Origin: Prevotella sp. P5-50
GTDB lineage: Bacteria; Bacteroidota; Bacteroidia; Bacteroidales; Bacteroidaceae
NCBI RefSeq assembly: GCF_002251295.1
Contig: NZ_NPJA01000001.1
Coordinates: 1-64,000 of the forward strand
Length of the DNA: 64,000 bases
Reading direction: 5' to 3'
The notes beneath the pieces were generated by a model. It was not told where the DNA came from and did not search any database. It saw only the letters and a program-made list of their open reading frames with translations. Positions 7,286 to 17,036 of this stretch are shown piece by piece (position 1 is the first letter of the stretch; every line of letters starts with the position of its first letter). Made by a program: the position numbers and the translations under genes.

Positions 7286-8710
7286 TTATTCTGAAAGATG
7301 GAATTTAGATACCTCGCTAACGGTATTGATTTCCAAAAGTTTTGTTCCACCACCATCGCTGATGTTTCCCGATAGGTAGGCAATCTTGTCGTCAGCCTGA
7401 AGATAACCTTTCTGACGAAGCATGCGAACCGCAGCTTGGAAAAGACGCTGCTTAGAGATATGGTCTTTCTGGAAAACAGGAATAACACCATACGACAGGT
7501 TGAGCAAACGCTGAAGTTTCTCGTTATAGCAAACAGCAAGTACGGGGTTGGGACCACGGAATGCAGCCAAATCACGGGCAGTCCTGCCACTTATCGAATC
7601 GATGATAATACCTTTGACACCCAAGCGTTCTGTTGCCTCAATGGCACTATGCGCCATAAATTCACGAATGTCGCAGTTGGGAGACAGAGGAACCTCGATA
7701 TCGTTCTCGCGCAATTTGTCACATTCAGCCTGTTCGGCAATGGTCGCCATGGTTTGTACAGCCTCAACAGGATATTTTCCGCTGGCTGTTTCACCACTAA
7801 GCATCAATGCGTCGGTACGATAATAGATAGCATTGGCGATATCGGTCACCTCAGCACGTGTAGGACGCGGATTATTGATCATGGTATGCAGCATCTGGGT
7901 TGCCACGATAACAGGTTTGCGTTTCTGCACGCACTTACGGATAATCTGACGCTGAATACCAGGAATACGCTGAATGGGAATCTCTATACCAAGGTCACCA
8001 CGCGCAATCATGATACCATAGCTGGCATCGATAATCTCATCGATATTATCAACACCCTCTTGGTTTTCAATCTTTGAAATGATCTTGATATCAGAATGAT
8101 AAGCATCGAGAATCGCCTGTACGGCACGAACATCGGCAGCAGAACGCACAAAACTATGAGCAACGAAATCGATATCTTCTTCGATAGCCAACATGATGTT
8201 ATGACGGTCTTTGTCGGTCAATGCAGGCAGGTCGATATGACGTCCCGGTACATTGACACTCTTGTGGCTACCCAGTTGTCCATCATTCTGTACCTGTGCA
8301 ATAACAGCAGGTCCGTTGATATCCAGTACCAACATATCGAGTGCACCATCATCGAAGAGAATGTGGTCGCCCACTTGCACATCGTTGGCAAAATCAACAT
8401 AAGAGAGATTGATGATATCATGCTCTGTATCCACTTCAGGACGACCGAAGATCTTCACCACATCGCCCGTTTTATAATCAATCGGCTGGTCACAACCGGT
8501 AGTGCGTACCTCAGGACCTTTAGTATCAATGAGCAAGCCAATATGGTGGCTCACAGCACGTGTATTGCGGATAATCTCACGCAGACCGTCTTCTGAAGCA
8601 TGGGCGGTATTCATGCGCACCACGTTCATACCGGCATCAAAAAGTTGTCGAATAAAATCCTGACTGCATCTTCGGTCGCTGATGCTGGCAACAATCTTTG
8701 TCTGTTTCAT
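7286..8710 (-). CDS. pyk: Pyruvate kinase
   Basis: The 474-residue enzyme makes pyruvate and ATP from phosphoenolpyruvate and ADP in glycolysis. The N-terminus KQTKIVASISD is typical. The catalytic lysine/glutamate block IISKIENQEGVDNIDEI lies near 216-232, MIARGDLGIEIP near 243-254 binds Mg and phosphate, and VATQMLHTMINNPRPTRAEVTDIANAI is the active-site helix region. The length matches the compact Bacteroidetes form. Transcription is monocistronic, from the promoter at 8801-8831 to the terminator at 7216-7260, and divergent from pyrB. Confidence 0.97.
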   Translation of the reverse strand: MKQTKIVASISDRRCSQDFIRQLFDAGMNVVRMNTAHASEDGLREIIRNTRAVSHHIGLLIDTKGPEVRTTGCDQPIDYKTGDVVKIFGRPEVDTEHDIINLSYVDFANDVQVGDHILFDDGALDMLVLDINGPAVIAQVQNDGQLGSHKSVNVPGRHIDLPALTDKDRHNIMLAIEEDIDFVAHSFVRSAADVRAVQAILDAYHSDIKIISKIENQEGVDNIDEIIDASYGIMIARGDLGIEIPIQRIPGIQRQIIRKCVQKRKPVIVATQMLHTMINNPRPTRAEVTDIANAIYYRTDALMLSGETASGKYPVEAVQTMATIAEQAECDKLRENDIEVPLSPNCDIREFMAHSAIEATERLGVKGIIIDSISGRTARDLAAFRGPNPVLAVCYNEKLQRLLNLSYGVIPVFQKDHISKQRLFQAAVRMLRQKGYLQADDKIAYLSGNISDGGGTKLLEINTVSEVSKFHLSE

Positions 8711-8800
8711 ATATAGATATTAATTAATGTATATTCTTGACGTAAGTAACGAGGGGGGATGCTTGCATAGGAAAAGCAATACCAACCGACTAAGATTTTG

Positions 8801-8831
8801 CAAAGTTAGTCTAAATTACGAAAATTACAAA
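8801..8831 (-). promoter_or_regulatory. pyk promoter
   Basis: On the minus strand, TTTG (8831-8828), 19 bp, TAACTTTG (8808-8801) gives a near-ideal promoter with a leader of about 85 nt before the pyk ATG at 8710. Confidence 0.75.
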
Positions 8832-8872
8832 ATAAAATAGCTGCAAACTGTCGATAATTCGATTTTTTGCTT

Positions 8873-8880
8873 TAACTTTG
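8873..8880 (+). promoter_or_regulatory. pyrB -7 promoter element
   Basis: TAACTTTG matches the -7 consensus 23 bp before the pyrB ATG. No good TTTG sits 19-20 bp upstream, so the -33 element is weak. Confidence 0.55.
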
Positions 8881-8903
8881 CATCATATTAACAAACACCT
8901 AAT

Positions 8904-9851
8904 ATGGAAAAGCATGATTTTGTGACTATTGCCAATCTCACACGAGAAAAAATTCTCTATATGATTGAGATGGCACAGGAGTTTGAGCGCCATCCCAACC
9001 GCGAGTTACTCAAAGGAAAGGTTGTGGCTACACTCTTCTTTGAACCTTCCACCCGCACCAGACTTAGTTTTGAAACAGCAGCCAACAGACTCGGAGCACG
9101 CGTCATCGGTTTCGCAGATCCGAAGATTACCAGTGGTACAAAAGGCGAAACGCTGAAAGATACCATTTCTATGGTTGCCAACTACGCAGACGTTATCGTG
9201 ATGCGCCATTATATTGAAGGCGCTGCACAGTATGCTGCGGAAGTTACCGATGTGCCCATTGTCAACGCGGGCGACGGTGCCCACCAGCACCCCTCACAAT
9301 GTATGCTTGACCTTTACAGTATCTACAAGACCCAAGGTACCCTTGACAACCTCAACATCTACCTGGTGGGAGACTTGAAATATGGACGTACCGTCCACTC
9401 CCTTCTGATGGCCATGCGTCACTTCAACCCCACATTCCATTTTGTGGCTCCGAAAGAACTTGCCATGCCGAAGGAATACAAAATCTATTGTGAAGAGCAC
9501 GGCATCAAATATCAGGAGCATACCGCTTTCAACGAGAAAGTCATTGCTGATGCCGACATCCTCTACATGACACGTGTACAGAAAGAACGCTTCTCAGACC
9601 TTATGGAATACGAACGCGTGAAGAATGTATATATCCTCAACAACGATATGTTGAAACTGGCAAAGCCCAACATGAAGATTCTTCATCCCCTGCCACGTGT
9701 CAACGAAATTGCATACGATGTTGACGACAATCCACATGCTTACTATATCCAACAGGCAGGCAACGGACTCTTTGCGCGCGAAGCCATCTTCTGCGATGTG
9801 CTCGGCATCGATTTGTACCAAGTAAGAAACGATCAAACCATTATCCCATGA
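8904..9851 (+). CDS. pyrB: Aspartate carbamoyltransferase catalytic subunit
   Basis: The 315-residue protein joins carbamoyl phosphate and aspartate in pyrimidine synthesis. [13 protein letters not shown] near 48-60 is the carbamoyl-phosphate-binding STRT motif, MRHYIEGAA and HQHPSQ carry further phosphate ligands, and HPLPRV near 264 belongs to the aspartate-binding loop region. Length and motif order are standard. It overlaps pyrI by 4 bp (ATGA), so the two chains are translationally coupled. Confidence 0.97.
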   Translation: MEKHDFVTIANLTREKILYMIEMAQEFERHPNRELLKGKVVATLFFEPSTRTRLSFETAANRLGARVIGFADPKITSGTKGETLKDTISMVANYADVIVMRHYIEGAAQYAAEVTDVPIVNAGDGAHQHPSQCMLDLYSIYKTQGTLDNLNIYLVGDLKYGRTVHSLLMAMRHFNPTFHFVAPKELAMPKEYKIYCEEHGIKYQEHTAFNEKVIADADILYMTRVQKERFSDLMEYERVKNVYILNNDMLKLAKPNMKILHPLPRVNEIAYDVDDNPHAYYIQQAGNGLFAREAIFCDVLGIDLYQVRNDQTIIP

Positions 9852-10294
9852 ACAAAAACGAAATGTTGGTTGCCGCCATCGAAAACGGCACCGTAATAGA
9901 CCACATACCTTCTGAGAAAACATATCAGGTGGCACAGTTGCTCAATCTTGACAAACTTAGTTCTACCGTCACTATCGGCTATAACTACAGATCGAAGAAA
10001 CTCGGCAAGAAAGGTATTATTAAAGTAGAGGACAAATGGTTTACCGACGAAGAAATCTCACGGTTGTCGGTCGTAGCACCTAATATTGTGCTCAATATCA
10101 TCCGTGGCTACGAAGTAGTAGAGAAAAAAACGGTATGTACACCCGATGAGATCAAAGGCATTGTGAAATGCAACAATCCAAAGTGTATTACCAACAACGA
10201 ACCGATGCCTACTTATTTCCATGTCACCAACGGCATCCTCACCTGTCACTATTGCGAAAAGGAACAAGATATTAATAAGGTGGAACTGGTATAA
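9848..10294 (+). CDS. pyrI: Aspartate carbamoyltransferase regulatory subunit
   Basis: The 148-residue protein is the nucleotide-binding chain that gives the holoenzyme allosteric control. The N-terminal allosteric domain holds the IDHI segment (about 17-20). The C-terminal zinc domain has four cysteines in two clusters, CNNPKC near 109-114 and CHYC near 133-136, which hold the zinc that contacts the catalytic chain. It is followed by a terminator at 10323-10362. Confidence 0.96.
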   Translation: MNKNEMLVAAIENGTVIDHIPSEKTYQVAQLLNLDKLSSTVTIGYNYRSKKLGKKGIIKVEDKWFTDEEISRLSVVAPNIVLNIIRGYEVVEKKTVCTPDEIKGIVKCNNPKCITNNEPMPTYFHVTNGILTCHYCEKEQDINKVELV

Positions 10295-10322
10295 GCCATT
10301 CCCCACCCTTTTGACCATATCA

Positions 10323-10362
10323 CCCCCGACAATCGCCACACAACAGAGCGACTTGTCGGGGG
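10323..10362 (+). terminator. pyrBI terminator
   Basis: CCCCCGACAA (10323-10332) and TTGTCGGGGG (10353-10362) form a GC-rich 10-bp stem followed by TTTCTGC. The T-tract is short, so it may be only partly effective. A smaller hairpin (CGCCAA/TTGGCG) follows near 10374-10389. Confidence 0.6.
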
Positions 10363-10444
10363 TTTCTGCATAACGCCAAGCGTTTGGCGTATGAAAACAT
10401 CACATTTCACACAATAAATCCGCCCCGCACTCGTTATACTGATA

Positions 10445-12820
10445 ATGAAACTGCAAAGAGTCATCATCACTATACTCGCACTACTCACCTATTCATGGGC
10501 AGAGGCACAGTCGTTCTCACTTTCGGGAAAAATTCTCGATGAAGACGGTCACGGCCTACCCTTGGCAACAGTCAGTTGTCAGGAGCAACATGCCACAACC
10601 ATTGCCAATATCAAAGGCGAATATTCACTCCATCTTAAATCGGCAGACTCTGTCAAGGTGCGTTTTTCGATGATTGGCTACCAAACCAAGACACGCACCC
10701 TACGCCGTCCCAAAGGACGTCAACGCATGGTAGTGACGCTTTACCCTGCCACTACACTCAACGAAGTTGTAGTGACACAACAAAAGCGCCAAACCAATAC
10801 CATGCAACAACTGAAATCCGATGCTGTCCGCCATGCACCATCAACAGCAGGCAACGGCATAGAGGAACTCGTTCAACAGCAAGTAGGCGTCTCCACCCAT
10901 AACGAACTGTCGAGTAGATATAATGTCAGAGGCGGTTCGTTTGACGAAAACTCAGTATATCTGAATGGTACGGAAATCTACCGTCCCATTCTGGCAAAAA
11001 CCGGGCAACACGAAGGACTCTCCATTATCAATTCAGACCTGGTCGATAAGATAGGATTCTCGTCGGGAGGTTATGAAGCAAAATATGGCGGTAAGATGTC
11101 CAGCGTGCTCGACATCACCTATCGCAGGCCGAAACAATGGGAAGGCAATATACAAGTAAGCCTGTTAGGTGGATCAGCTTATGTGGGCTATGGCAACAAG
11201 CATTTCTCTATGTCTCATGGGTTGCGTTATAAAACCAACAGATACCTACTGGGCAGTTTGGAAACAAAAGGAGAATATAAACCACGATACCTCGACTACC
11301 AAGCCTATCTCAGTTGGCGTCCAAACCAACAATGGGAAATTGAGGCATTAGGAGACTATTCAGAAAACAGATACCACTTCACACCCACAGACCGAGAGAC
11401 CTCATTCGGAACGATACAGAACGCAAAGACCTTCAAAGTATATTTCGACGGACAGGAGCGTGATCTGTTTCGTACTGCCACAGGAATGACTTCCGTCAGT
11501 TTTAGTCCCTCCAATAAAACCATAGTGCGTCTGCAAGGGTCAGCCTTCCATACCCGCGAGCAGGAACGCTATGACATACAGGGACAATATTGGCTCGATG
11601 ATACACAGACTTCTGAAAACCTCGGAGTAGGCACCTATCGGGAACATGCCCGTAATTACCTGACTGCTCATGCAGAACAACTCCAACTGACAGCATCCCA
11701 TCGCAACAGCCGCCATCATTGGGAAGCAGGTTTCACAATGAAATGGGAGCACGTCAAGGAGCAGTCGAAAGAATATGAGATGCGTGACTCCAGCGGCTAT
11801 AACATCCCCCATAAGAGCGACCGCCTTGACATGATTTACTCGATGAGCAGTCGCCAACAAGTGACATCCACCCGAACAGAAGCATACCTACAAGACCAGA
11901 TAAAATGGCAGTTGGGCACCGACAGCCATCAATCCTATTGCACCTTGAATATCGGCTTAAGATGGGCAAGATGGAATTTCAATAGCGAGTCAACACTATC
12001 TCCGAGACTGAGTTTTGCCATTATACCAGCCTTCAATACCGACATGACATTTCGTTTGGCAACAGGCATCTACTACCAGTCACCTTTTTATAAAGAGATG
12101 CGCGATACGACCACCGCCAATGGTGTAACGACCGTGGCGCTCAACAGTCATATCAAAAGTCAACGCTCCATCCACATCGTAGGTGGATTCGATTATCAGT
12201 TCCGTATGTTGGGACGACCTTTCCGATTCACAGCAGAAGCCTACTATAAGAAATTAGACCACCTTATTCCATATAACATGCAAAACATGAAAATCGTCTA
12301 TGAGGGTAATAACATCGCCAAAGGCCATGCCACAGGAATCGATTTCAAACTCTTTGGTGAGTTTGTTCCAGGCACAGACTCATGGCTGACCCTCTCGCTG
12401 ATGAGTACCCGACAAGACATCAATGGTATCAGCACACCATTACCCACCGACCAAAGGTGGGGTGTCAACCTTCATTTCACAGACTATTTCCCCGGTACCG
12501 AACGATGGAAGATGACGCTTCGCCTTGCTTTCACAGACGGACTCCCCTTTGGTGCGCCACACCGCGGATTAGAACAGCAATTCCGTGCGCCAAGCTATAA
12601 GCGAGCCGACATCGGAATGAACTATCTGATAGCAGGACAGACCTCATCCAAGCGCAAGGGTCTGCGCCATATCTGGCTCGGTATAGACCTGCTCAATGTG
12701 TTTGGTACAGCCAATGTCAGCAACTACTATTGGGTAACCGATGTGACCAATCAACAGTATGCAGTCCCCAACTATCTTACGGGCAGACAAGTAAACGGAA
12801 GAATCACAATCGACTTTTAA
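10445..12820 (+). CDS. TonB-dependent receptor with carboxypeptidase-like domain
   Basis: The 791-residue protein begins with a signal peptide (KLQRVIITILALLTYSWAEAQ). A CarboxypepD_reg-like domain follows (about 25-110, FSLSGKILDEDGHGLPLATV), then a plug (about 115-225, with STHNELSSRYNVRGGSFDEN and SVYLNGTEIYRP), then a barrel ending in a C-terminal aromatic residue (GRITIDF). The plug motif NVRGGSFDENSVYLNG is typical of the class that imports small ligands across the outer membrane with TonB energy. No SusD or ABC partner is adjacent, so the ligand cannot be named. Confidence 0.9.
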   Translation: MKLQRVIITILALLTYSWAEAQSFSLSGKILDEDGHGLPLATVSCQEQHATTIANIKGEYSLHLKSADSVKVRFSMIGYQTKTRTLRRPKGRQRMVVTLYPATTLNEVVVTQQKRQTNTMQQLKSDAVRHAPSTAGNGIEELVQQQVGVSTHNELSSRYNVRGGSFDENSVYLNGTEIYRPILAKTGQHEGLSIINSDLVDKIGFSSGGYEAKYGGKMSSVLDITYRRPKQWEGNIQVSLLGGSAYVGYGNKHFSMSHGLRYKTNRYLLGSLETKGEYKPRYLDYQAYLSWRPNQQWEIEALGDYSENRYHFTPTDRETSFGTIQNAKTFKVYFDGQERDLFRTATGMTSVSFSPSNKTIVRLQGSAFHTREQERYDIQGQYWLDDTQTSENLGVGTYREHARNYLTAHAEQLQLTASHRNSRHHWEAGFTMKWEHVKEQSKEYEMRDSSGYNIPHKSDRLDMIYSMSSRQQVTSTRTEAYLQDQIKWQLGTDSHQSYCTLNIGLRWARWNFNSESTLSPRLSFAIIPAFNTDMTFRLATGIYYQSPFYKEMRDTTTANGVTTVALNSHIKSQRSIHIVGGFDYQFRMLGRPFRFTAEAYYKKLDHLIPYNMQNMKIVYEGNNIAKGHATGIDFKLFGEFVPGTDSWLTLSLMSTRQDINGISTPLPTDQRWGVNLHFTDYFPGTERWKMTLRLAFTDGLPFGAPHRGLEQQFRAPSYKRADIGMNYLIAGQTSSKRKGLRHIWLGIDLLNVFGTANVSNYYWVTDVTNQQYAVPNYLTGRQVNGRITIDF

Positions 12821-12867
12821 TTAGTGTTAATTCATTGGTGTTTTTCGTTTCCGTAACTTTTTATTAG

Positions 12868-12875
12868 TATCTTTG
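12868..12875 (+). promoter_or_regulatory. mce operon -7 promoter element
   Basis: TATCTTTG lies 32 bp before the mce ATG in an AT-rich leader and matches the -7 consensus exactly. A clear TTTG at the -33 position is not visible. Confidence 0.6.
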
Positions 12876-12907
12876 CAGCAGATTTAAATACATTAATTTA
12901 AAACAAC

Positions 12908-13312
12908 ATGAAAATTTCGCACATTGAGCATCTGGGCATCGCAGTCCAGAGCATCGAAGAGAGCCTCCCTTACTTCGAAAACGTATTGGGACTCAAGTGT
13001 TATGCCGTTGAAACGGTAGAGGATCAGAAAGTTAAAACCGCATTCTTGAAGTGTGGTGAAGTGAAACTCGAACTGCTGGAGCCGACATCACCCGAAAGCA
13101 CTATCCAGAAGTGGCTTGACAAAGGCAACAAGGGTGTACACCACGTAGCTTTCTGTGTAGAAGACGGTGTTGCCAATGCATTGGCAGAGGTTAGCGAAAA
13201 GGGCGTTCGTCTGATTGATCAGGCTCCCCGTAAAGGTGCTGAGAACCTCAACATTGCATTCCTCCACCCCAAATCAACCGCAGGTATCCTTACCGAGCTT
13301 TGCGAACACTAA
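12908..13312 (+). CDS. mce: Methylmalonyl-CoA epimerase
   Basis: The 134-residue glyoxalase-fold enzyme interconverts (R)- and (S)-methylmalonyl-CoA in the succinate-propionate pathway. HIEHLGIAVQSIEESLPYFE at the N-terminus and HHVAFCVEDG near 78-87 carry metal-binding histidines, and ILTELCE near the C-terminus supplies a glutamate ligand. It leads a four-gene operon whose next member encodes the carboxyltransferase acting on the same CoA ester. Confidence 0.95.
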   Translation: MKISHIEHLGIAVQSIEESLPYFENVLGLKCYAVETVEDQKVKTAFLKCGEVKLELLEPTSPESTIQKWLDKGNKGVHHVAFCVEDGVANALAEVSEKGVRLIDQAPRKGAENLNIAFLHPKSTAGILTELCEH

Positions 13313-13345
13313 TAGATCATTCAAGTTAAGAATCAAAATACAATT

Positions 13346-14911
13346 ATGTCTAAACAGTTAGAAAAAATCAAGCAGCTCATCGAGAAGCGTGAGAAAGCTC
13401 GTCTCGGTGGTGGTGAGAAAGCCATCCAGAAGCAGCACGACAAAGGAAAATATACAGCACGTGAGCGCATTGAGATGTTGCTCGACAAAGGCTCTTTTGA
13501 AGAATACGATATGTTCAAGGAACACCGTTGCCACAATTTCGGCATGGAGAAGAAGCAGTTCCTTGGCGATGGTGTAGTAGCCGGTAGCGGTACTATCGAC
13601 GGTCGTCTGGTATTCATCTTTGCCCAGGACTTCACAGTTCATGCAGGTTCTCTCTCTGAGACCATGAGCCAGAAGATTTGCAAAGTGATGGACATGGCCA
13701 TGAAGATGGGTGCTCCCCTGATTGGTATCAACGACTCAGGTGGTGCCCGTATTCAGGAAGGTATCAACGCTTTGGCAGGTTACGCAGAAATCTTCGAGCG
13801 TAACATCCTCGCTTCGGGTGTTATCCCACAGATTTCAGGTATCTTCGGTCCTTGCGCAGGTGGTGCAGTTTACTCTCCTGCTCTTACCGACTTCACTCTG
13901 ATGATGGAAGGCACCTCATACATGTTCCTCACAGGTCCAAAAGTAGTAAAGACCGTAACAGGTGAAGATATCGACCAGGAGCACCTCGGTGGTGCAAGCG
14001 TTCACGCTTCAAAAAGTGGTGTAACCCACTTCACCGCTAAAACAGAGGAAGAAGCTATTGAAATGCTGAAGAGCCTGTTGAGCTATATTCCATCTAACAA
14101 CATGGAGCAAGCTCCTCGCAAGGAATGCAACGACCCCATTGACCGCTTGGAGGATTCCCTCAACGAGATCATCCCTGAGAATCCCAATGAGGCATACGAT
14201 ATGTACAAGGTAATTGGTGCTATCATCGATAATGGCGAGTTCTTTGAAGTACAGCCTAAGTTTGCTAAGAACATCATCGTAGGTTTCGCTCGTTTCAATG
14301 GTCAGAGTGTCGGCATCGTAGCCAACCAGCCTTCTTGCTATGCAGGTGTGCTTGACGTAAATGCTTCACGTAAGGGTGCACGCTTTGTACGTTTCTGCGA
14401 TGCATTCAACATCCCCATTGTATCACTCGTTGACGTACCAGGCTTCCTCCCCGGCACAGGCCAGGAGTACAACGCAGTCATTCTGCACGGTGCTCAGTTG
14501 CTCTACGCTTACGGTGAAGCTACAGTGCCCAAGATTACTGTTACCCTGCGTAAGTCATACGGCGGTTCTCATATCGTTATGGGTTCAAAACAGCTCCATA
14601 CCGACCTCAACTACGCATGGCCTTCAGCTGAAATCGCTGTTATGGGAGCAAGTGGTGCTGCTGCTGTTCTCTATGCGAAGGAAGCTAAAGCCAAGAAAGA
14701 AGCAGGTGAAGATGTTAAGTCATTCATTGCCGAGAAGGAAGAAGAGTACAACGAACTCTTTGCCAATCCTTATCAGGCAGCAAAATATGGCTATATTGAC
14801 GACGTGATTGAACCACGTAACACTCGTTTCCGCATCTGCCGTGCGCTTGCTCAGCTTGCCACCAAGCGTGATGCACTGCCCGCTAAGAAGCACGGTAACA
14901 TTCCGATGTAA
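13346..14911 (+). CDS. mmdA: Methylmalonyl-CoA decarboxylase / acyl-CoA carboxylase carboxyltransferase subunit
   Basis: The 521-residue protein has two crotonase-like carboxyltransferase halves. GVIPQISGIFGPCAGGAVYSP near 150-170 and GGARIQEGINALAGYAEIF just before it form the acyl-CoA oxyanion site; the C-terminal half has FLPGTGQEYNAVILHGAQLLYAY. It moves CO2 between methylmalonyl- or propionyl-CoA and biotin. The neighbours mce, a 49-residue protein and a biotin carrier fit a methylmalonyl-CoA decarboxylase (propionate formation). No biotin carboxylase gene is adjacent, which argues against a plain propionyl-CoA carboxylase. The membrane sodium-pump subunit is also not here. Confidence 0.9.
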   Translation: MSKQLEKIKQLIEKREKARLGGGEKAIQKQHDKGKYTARERIEMLLDKGSFEEYDMFKEHRCHNFGMEKKQFLGDGVVAGSGTIDGRLVFIFAQDFTVHAGSLSETMSQKICKVMDMAMKMGAPLIGINDSGGARIQEGINALAGYAEIFERNILASGVIPQISGIFGPCAGGAVYSPALTDFTLMMEGTSYMFLTGPKVVKTVTGEDIDQEHLGGASVHASKSGVTHFTAKTEEEAIEMLKSLLSYIPSNNMEQAPRKECNDPIDRLEDSLNEIIPENPNEAYDMYKVIGAIIDNGEFFEVQPKFAKNIIVGFARFNGQSVGIVANQPSCYAGVLDVNASRKGARFVRFCDAFNIPIVSLVDVPGFLPGTGQEYNAVILHGAQLLYAYGEATVPKITVTLRKSYGGSHIVMGSKQLHTDLNYAWPSAEIAVMGASGAAAVLYAKEAKAKKEAGEDVKSFIAEKEEEYNELFANPYQAAKYGYIDDVIEPRNTRFRICRALAQLATKRDALPAKKHGNIPM

Positions 14912-14923
14912 AATATCCCGTCT

Positions 14924-15073
14924 ATGAAGAATGAAGTATATGCAGCTATTGCCATGGCTCTTCATGAGTTCAAAGGCAATAATGTCCACGACAAAGAGTC
15001 ATGCATCATCACTATTGATGACAAGCAGACCCAGTGGAATGGATATGCTCTGACTATGACAGAACATCCCTAA
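14924..15073 (+). CDS. 49-residue protein in the methylmalonyl-CoA operon (MmdE/OadG-like tail)
   Basis: The ATG at 14924 is 12 bp after the mmdA stop and the TAA ends at 15073, 12 bp before the biotin carrier gene. The protein starts MKNEVYAAIAMALHEFK and contains NNVHDKESCIITI and WNGYALTMTEHP, with no membrane segment. It resembles the soluble C-terminal part of OadG/MmdD-type decarboxylase subunits; in Veillonella a short MmdE subunit is reported to resemble that same region. Tight spacing in the operon supports a real gene. The structural role is inferred. Confidence 0.7.
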   Translation: MKNEVYAAIAMALHEFKGNNVHDKESCIITIDDKQTQWNGYALTMTEHP

Positions 15074-15085
15074 ACACAAAGCGCG

Positions 15086-15511
15086 ATGAAAAAAGAATAC
15101 AAATATACAATTAATGGCAACAAGTATGAAGTAGCCATTGGTGACGTTGTCGAGAACATGGTTACCGTCAATGTCAATGGTGAAGAATACAAAGTGGAAA
15201 TGGAACCAGAACCTGAAGTGGAGAAGGTTGTTGTGAAGCCTGTTGTGGCAAAGCCCACAGCAGCTCCATCAGAAGCTCCATCAGGAAGAGCCAACTCCAA
15301 CAATGCACTTAAGGCTCCACTGCCAGGTGTCATCACAGAGATTCGCGTCAATGTAGGTGACGAAGTACAGGCAGGCGACGTAGTCTTGGTATTGGAAGCT
15401 ATGAAGATGGCTAATAATATCGAGGCAGAGAAGAGCGGTAAGATTACCGCAGTATGCGTTCAGCCTGGACAGAGCGTCATGGAAGATGATGCACTTGTAG
15501 TAATCGAGTAA
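15086..15511 (+). CDS. mmdC: Biotin carboxyl carrier protein of methylmalonyl-CoA decarboxylase
   Basis: The 141-residue protein has a small N-terminal domain (about 1-50), an Ala/Pro-rich linker (about 55-72, VVAKPTAAPSEAPSG) and a C-terminal biotinyl domain with the biotin-accepting lysine in EAMKMAN near 108-114. It shuttles carboxyl groups from the MmdA active site. It is the last gene of the operon: a strong terminator follows at 15526 where many relatives continue with the beta subunit. Confidence 0.92.
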   Translation: MKKEYKYTINGNKYEVAIGDVVENMVTVNVNGEEYKVEMEPEPEVEKVVVKPVVAKPTAAPSEAPSGRANSNNALKAPLPGVITEIRVNVGDEVQAGDVVLVLEAMKMANNIEAEKSGKITAVCVQPGQSVMEDDALVVIE

Positions 15512-15525
15512 TCTCTATTCATACT

Positions 15526-15567
15526 AAATAAAGGAGGGAGCCTCTACTGAGGTTCCCTCCTTTATTT
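15526..15567 (+). terminator. mce-mmd operon terminator
   Basis: AAATAAAGGAGGGA (15526-15539) pairs perfectly with TCCCTCCTTTATTT (15554-15567), with an inner CCTC/GAGG stem. The right arm runs into TTTATTTTTG. The A-rich left side would also support termination from the minus strand. Confidence 0.85.
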
Positions 15568-15661
15568 TTGTTTATCTGATTGATGCAGAGACTATATTGT
15601 TGCTGTACGATTGCAGGCAGTCATCTTCTCTGCCGATGTTTACCCTGACATTAGCACTTGA

Positions 15662-16006
15662 TTACAGGCTGTTGTCTGCTTTAGGAAAGACAACGGTCGG
15701 CGTAAACGATTTAGCCTCTTCAAAATCCATCAAGGCATAGGATATGATGATGCACACATCGCCAACTTGCACTTTACGTGCTGCAGCACCATTCAGGCAA
15801 ATACAGCCACTGCCTCGTTCTCCCTTAATAATATAGGTTTCAAAGCGTTCGCCATTATTATTATCTACTATCTGGACTTTCTCCCCTGCTATCATATTGG
15901 CAGCATCCATCAAATCTTCATCGATGGTGATACTTCCCATATAGTTAAGATTTGCCTCTGTCACTGTCACACAGTGAAGTTTTGACTTCATTACCTCTAT
16001 CATCAT
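15662..16006 (-). CDS. panD: Aspartate 1-decarboxylase precursor
   Basis: The 114-residue protein makes beta-alanine for pantothenate. It contains the self-cleavage site Gly-Ser in NYMGSITID near residues 21-29, which yields the pyruvoyl group, and [16 protein letters not shown] and [13 protein letters not shown] as substrate-contact segments. It starts 2 bp after the panC stop, so the two genes are coupled. An alternative start at the sixth residue (MKSKLH) is possible. Confidence 0.96.
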   Translation of the reverse strand: MMIEVMKSKLHCVTVTEANLNYMGSITIDEDLMDAANMIAGEKVQIVDNNNGERFETYIIKGERGSGCICLNGAAARKVQVGDVCIIISYALMDFEEAKSFTPTVVFPKADNSL

Positions 16007-16008
16007 GA

Positions 16009-16860
16009 CTATGCCTTATATTTAATGTGATCAATGAGTCGGATTGGAGTCTTTCCACAATATACTGTGATGCAACCTACGACGTAGGGAGTATCGTCCC
16101 AAGCGGCAATATCCTGCAAGGTGTTACCGTCAACGATAGAGAAATATTCCACTTCAAGGCCATCCACCGCATTGATGGTATTGACCACAAAATCATGGGT
16201 TTCGCCCACAGTATGCGTCTTAGCGTAAGAGATACTTTCCTTCAGGGTCTTGTAGATGGCAGGTGCTATGGCGCGCTCATCTTTAGCCAACAGGGTGTTG
16301 CGTGAACTGCGTGCCAATCCGTCAGCATCGCGCACGATGTCGCATTCCACAATCTGCACTTTCAAACCGAGTTGTTTCACCATAGCCTTGACCACAGCAA
16401 TCTGTTGCCAGTCTTTCTCACCAAAGTAGGCACGATTGGGCTTAACGATATAAAACAAGCGGCTCACCACCTGACACACACCATTGAAGTGTCCGGGACG
16501 GTGTGCACCTTCCATTACCGTTGAAACTGGCGGAAATTCAAACTGACGAGTGTCTGGAGTAGGATACATCTCCTCCACAGAAGGAGCCAGCACATAATCA
16601 GCTCCACACGCATCGAGCAACTGACAGTCGGCATCAAGCGTGCGTGGGTAATTTTTCAAATCATTCTTGTCGTTGAACTGTGTAGGATTGACAAACACCG
16701 ACACTACGGTAATGCCATTCTCCTTGACACTACGTCTAACCAACGATGCATGTCCTTCATGGAGGGCACCCATGGTAGGAACCAAACCTATTTCTTTTCC
16801 ATTTTTTCGGTCTTCAAACAATTGGTTTTGAAGATCTACGATTTTACTGAAAACTTTCAT
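16009..16860 (-). CDS. panC: Pantothenate synthetase
   Basis: The 283-residue ligase joins pantoate and beta-alanine using [16 protein letters not shown] near 29-41 is the HIGH-like nucleotide motif, VNPTQFN near 57-63 and GEKDWQQ near 147-153 bind substrates, and DGLARSSRN near 175-183 holds the KMSKS-equivalent region. It lies upstream of panD in the same transcript, so both halves of the final pantothenate steps are co-expressed. Confidence 0.97.
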   Translation of the reverse strand: MKVFSKIVDLQNQLFEDRKNGKEIGLVPTMGALHEGHASLVRRSVKENGITVVSVFVNPTQFNDKNDLKNYPRTLDADCQLLDACGADYVLAPSVEEMYPTPDTRQFEFPPVSTVMEGAHRPGHFNGVCQVVSRLFYIVKPNRAYFGEKDWQQIAVVKAMVKQLGLKVQIVECDIVRDADGLARSSRNTLLAKDERAIAPAIYKTLKESISYAKTHTVGETHDFVVNTINAVDGLEVEYFSIVDGNTLQDIAAWDDTPYVVGCITVYCGKTPIRLIDHIKYKA

Positions 16861-17005
16861 TTCAAATTTCTTTGTTTTTCTAAAGCGAGTGCAAAATAAC
16901 TACTTTTTTATCAAATAATGAAAGGATTTGGTGAAAATATGCCAAAAGAAGGTACAAAAACCTTAAAATATCGCATTTACAAATCATTTTTTGAAAAAAA
17001 ATTCG

Positions 17006-17013
17006 TATCTTTG
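17006..17013 (+). promoter_or_regulatory. -7 promoter element of the starch-synthase-like gene
   Basis: TATCTTTG matches the -7 consensus 23 bp before the ATG at 17037. The -33 element is not clear; a TTTG at 16990-16993 is too close. Confidence 0.55.
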
Positions 17014-17036
17014 CAAAGATTAAATCATTCAATAAT

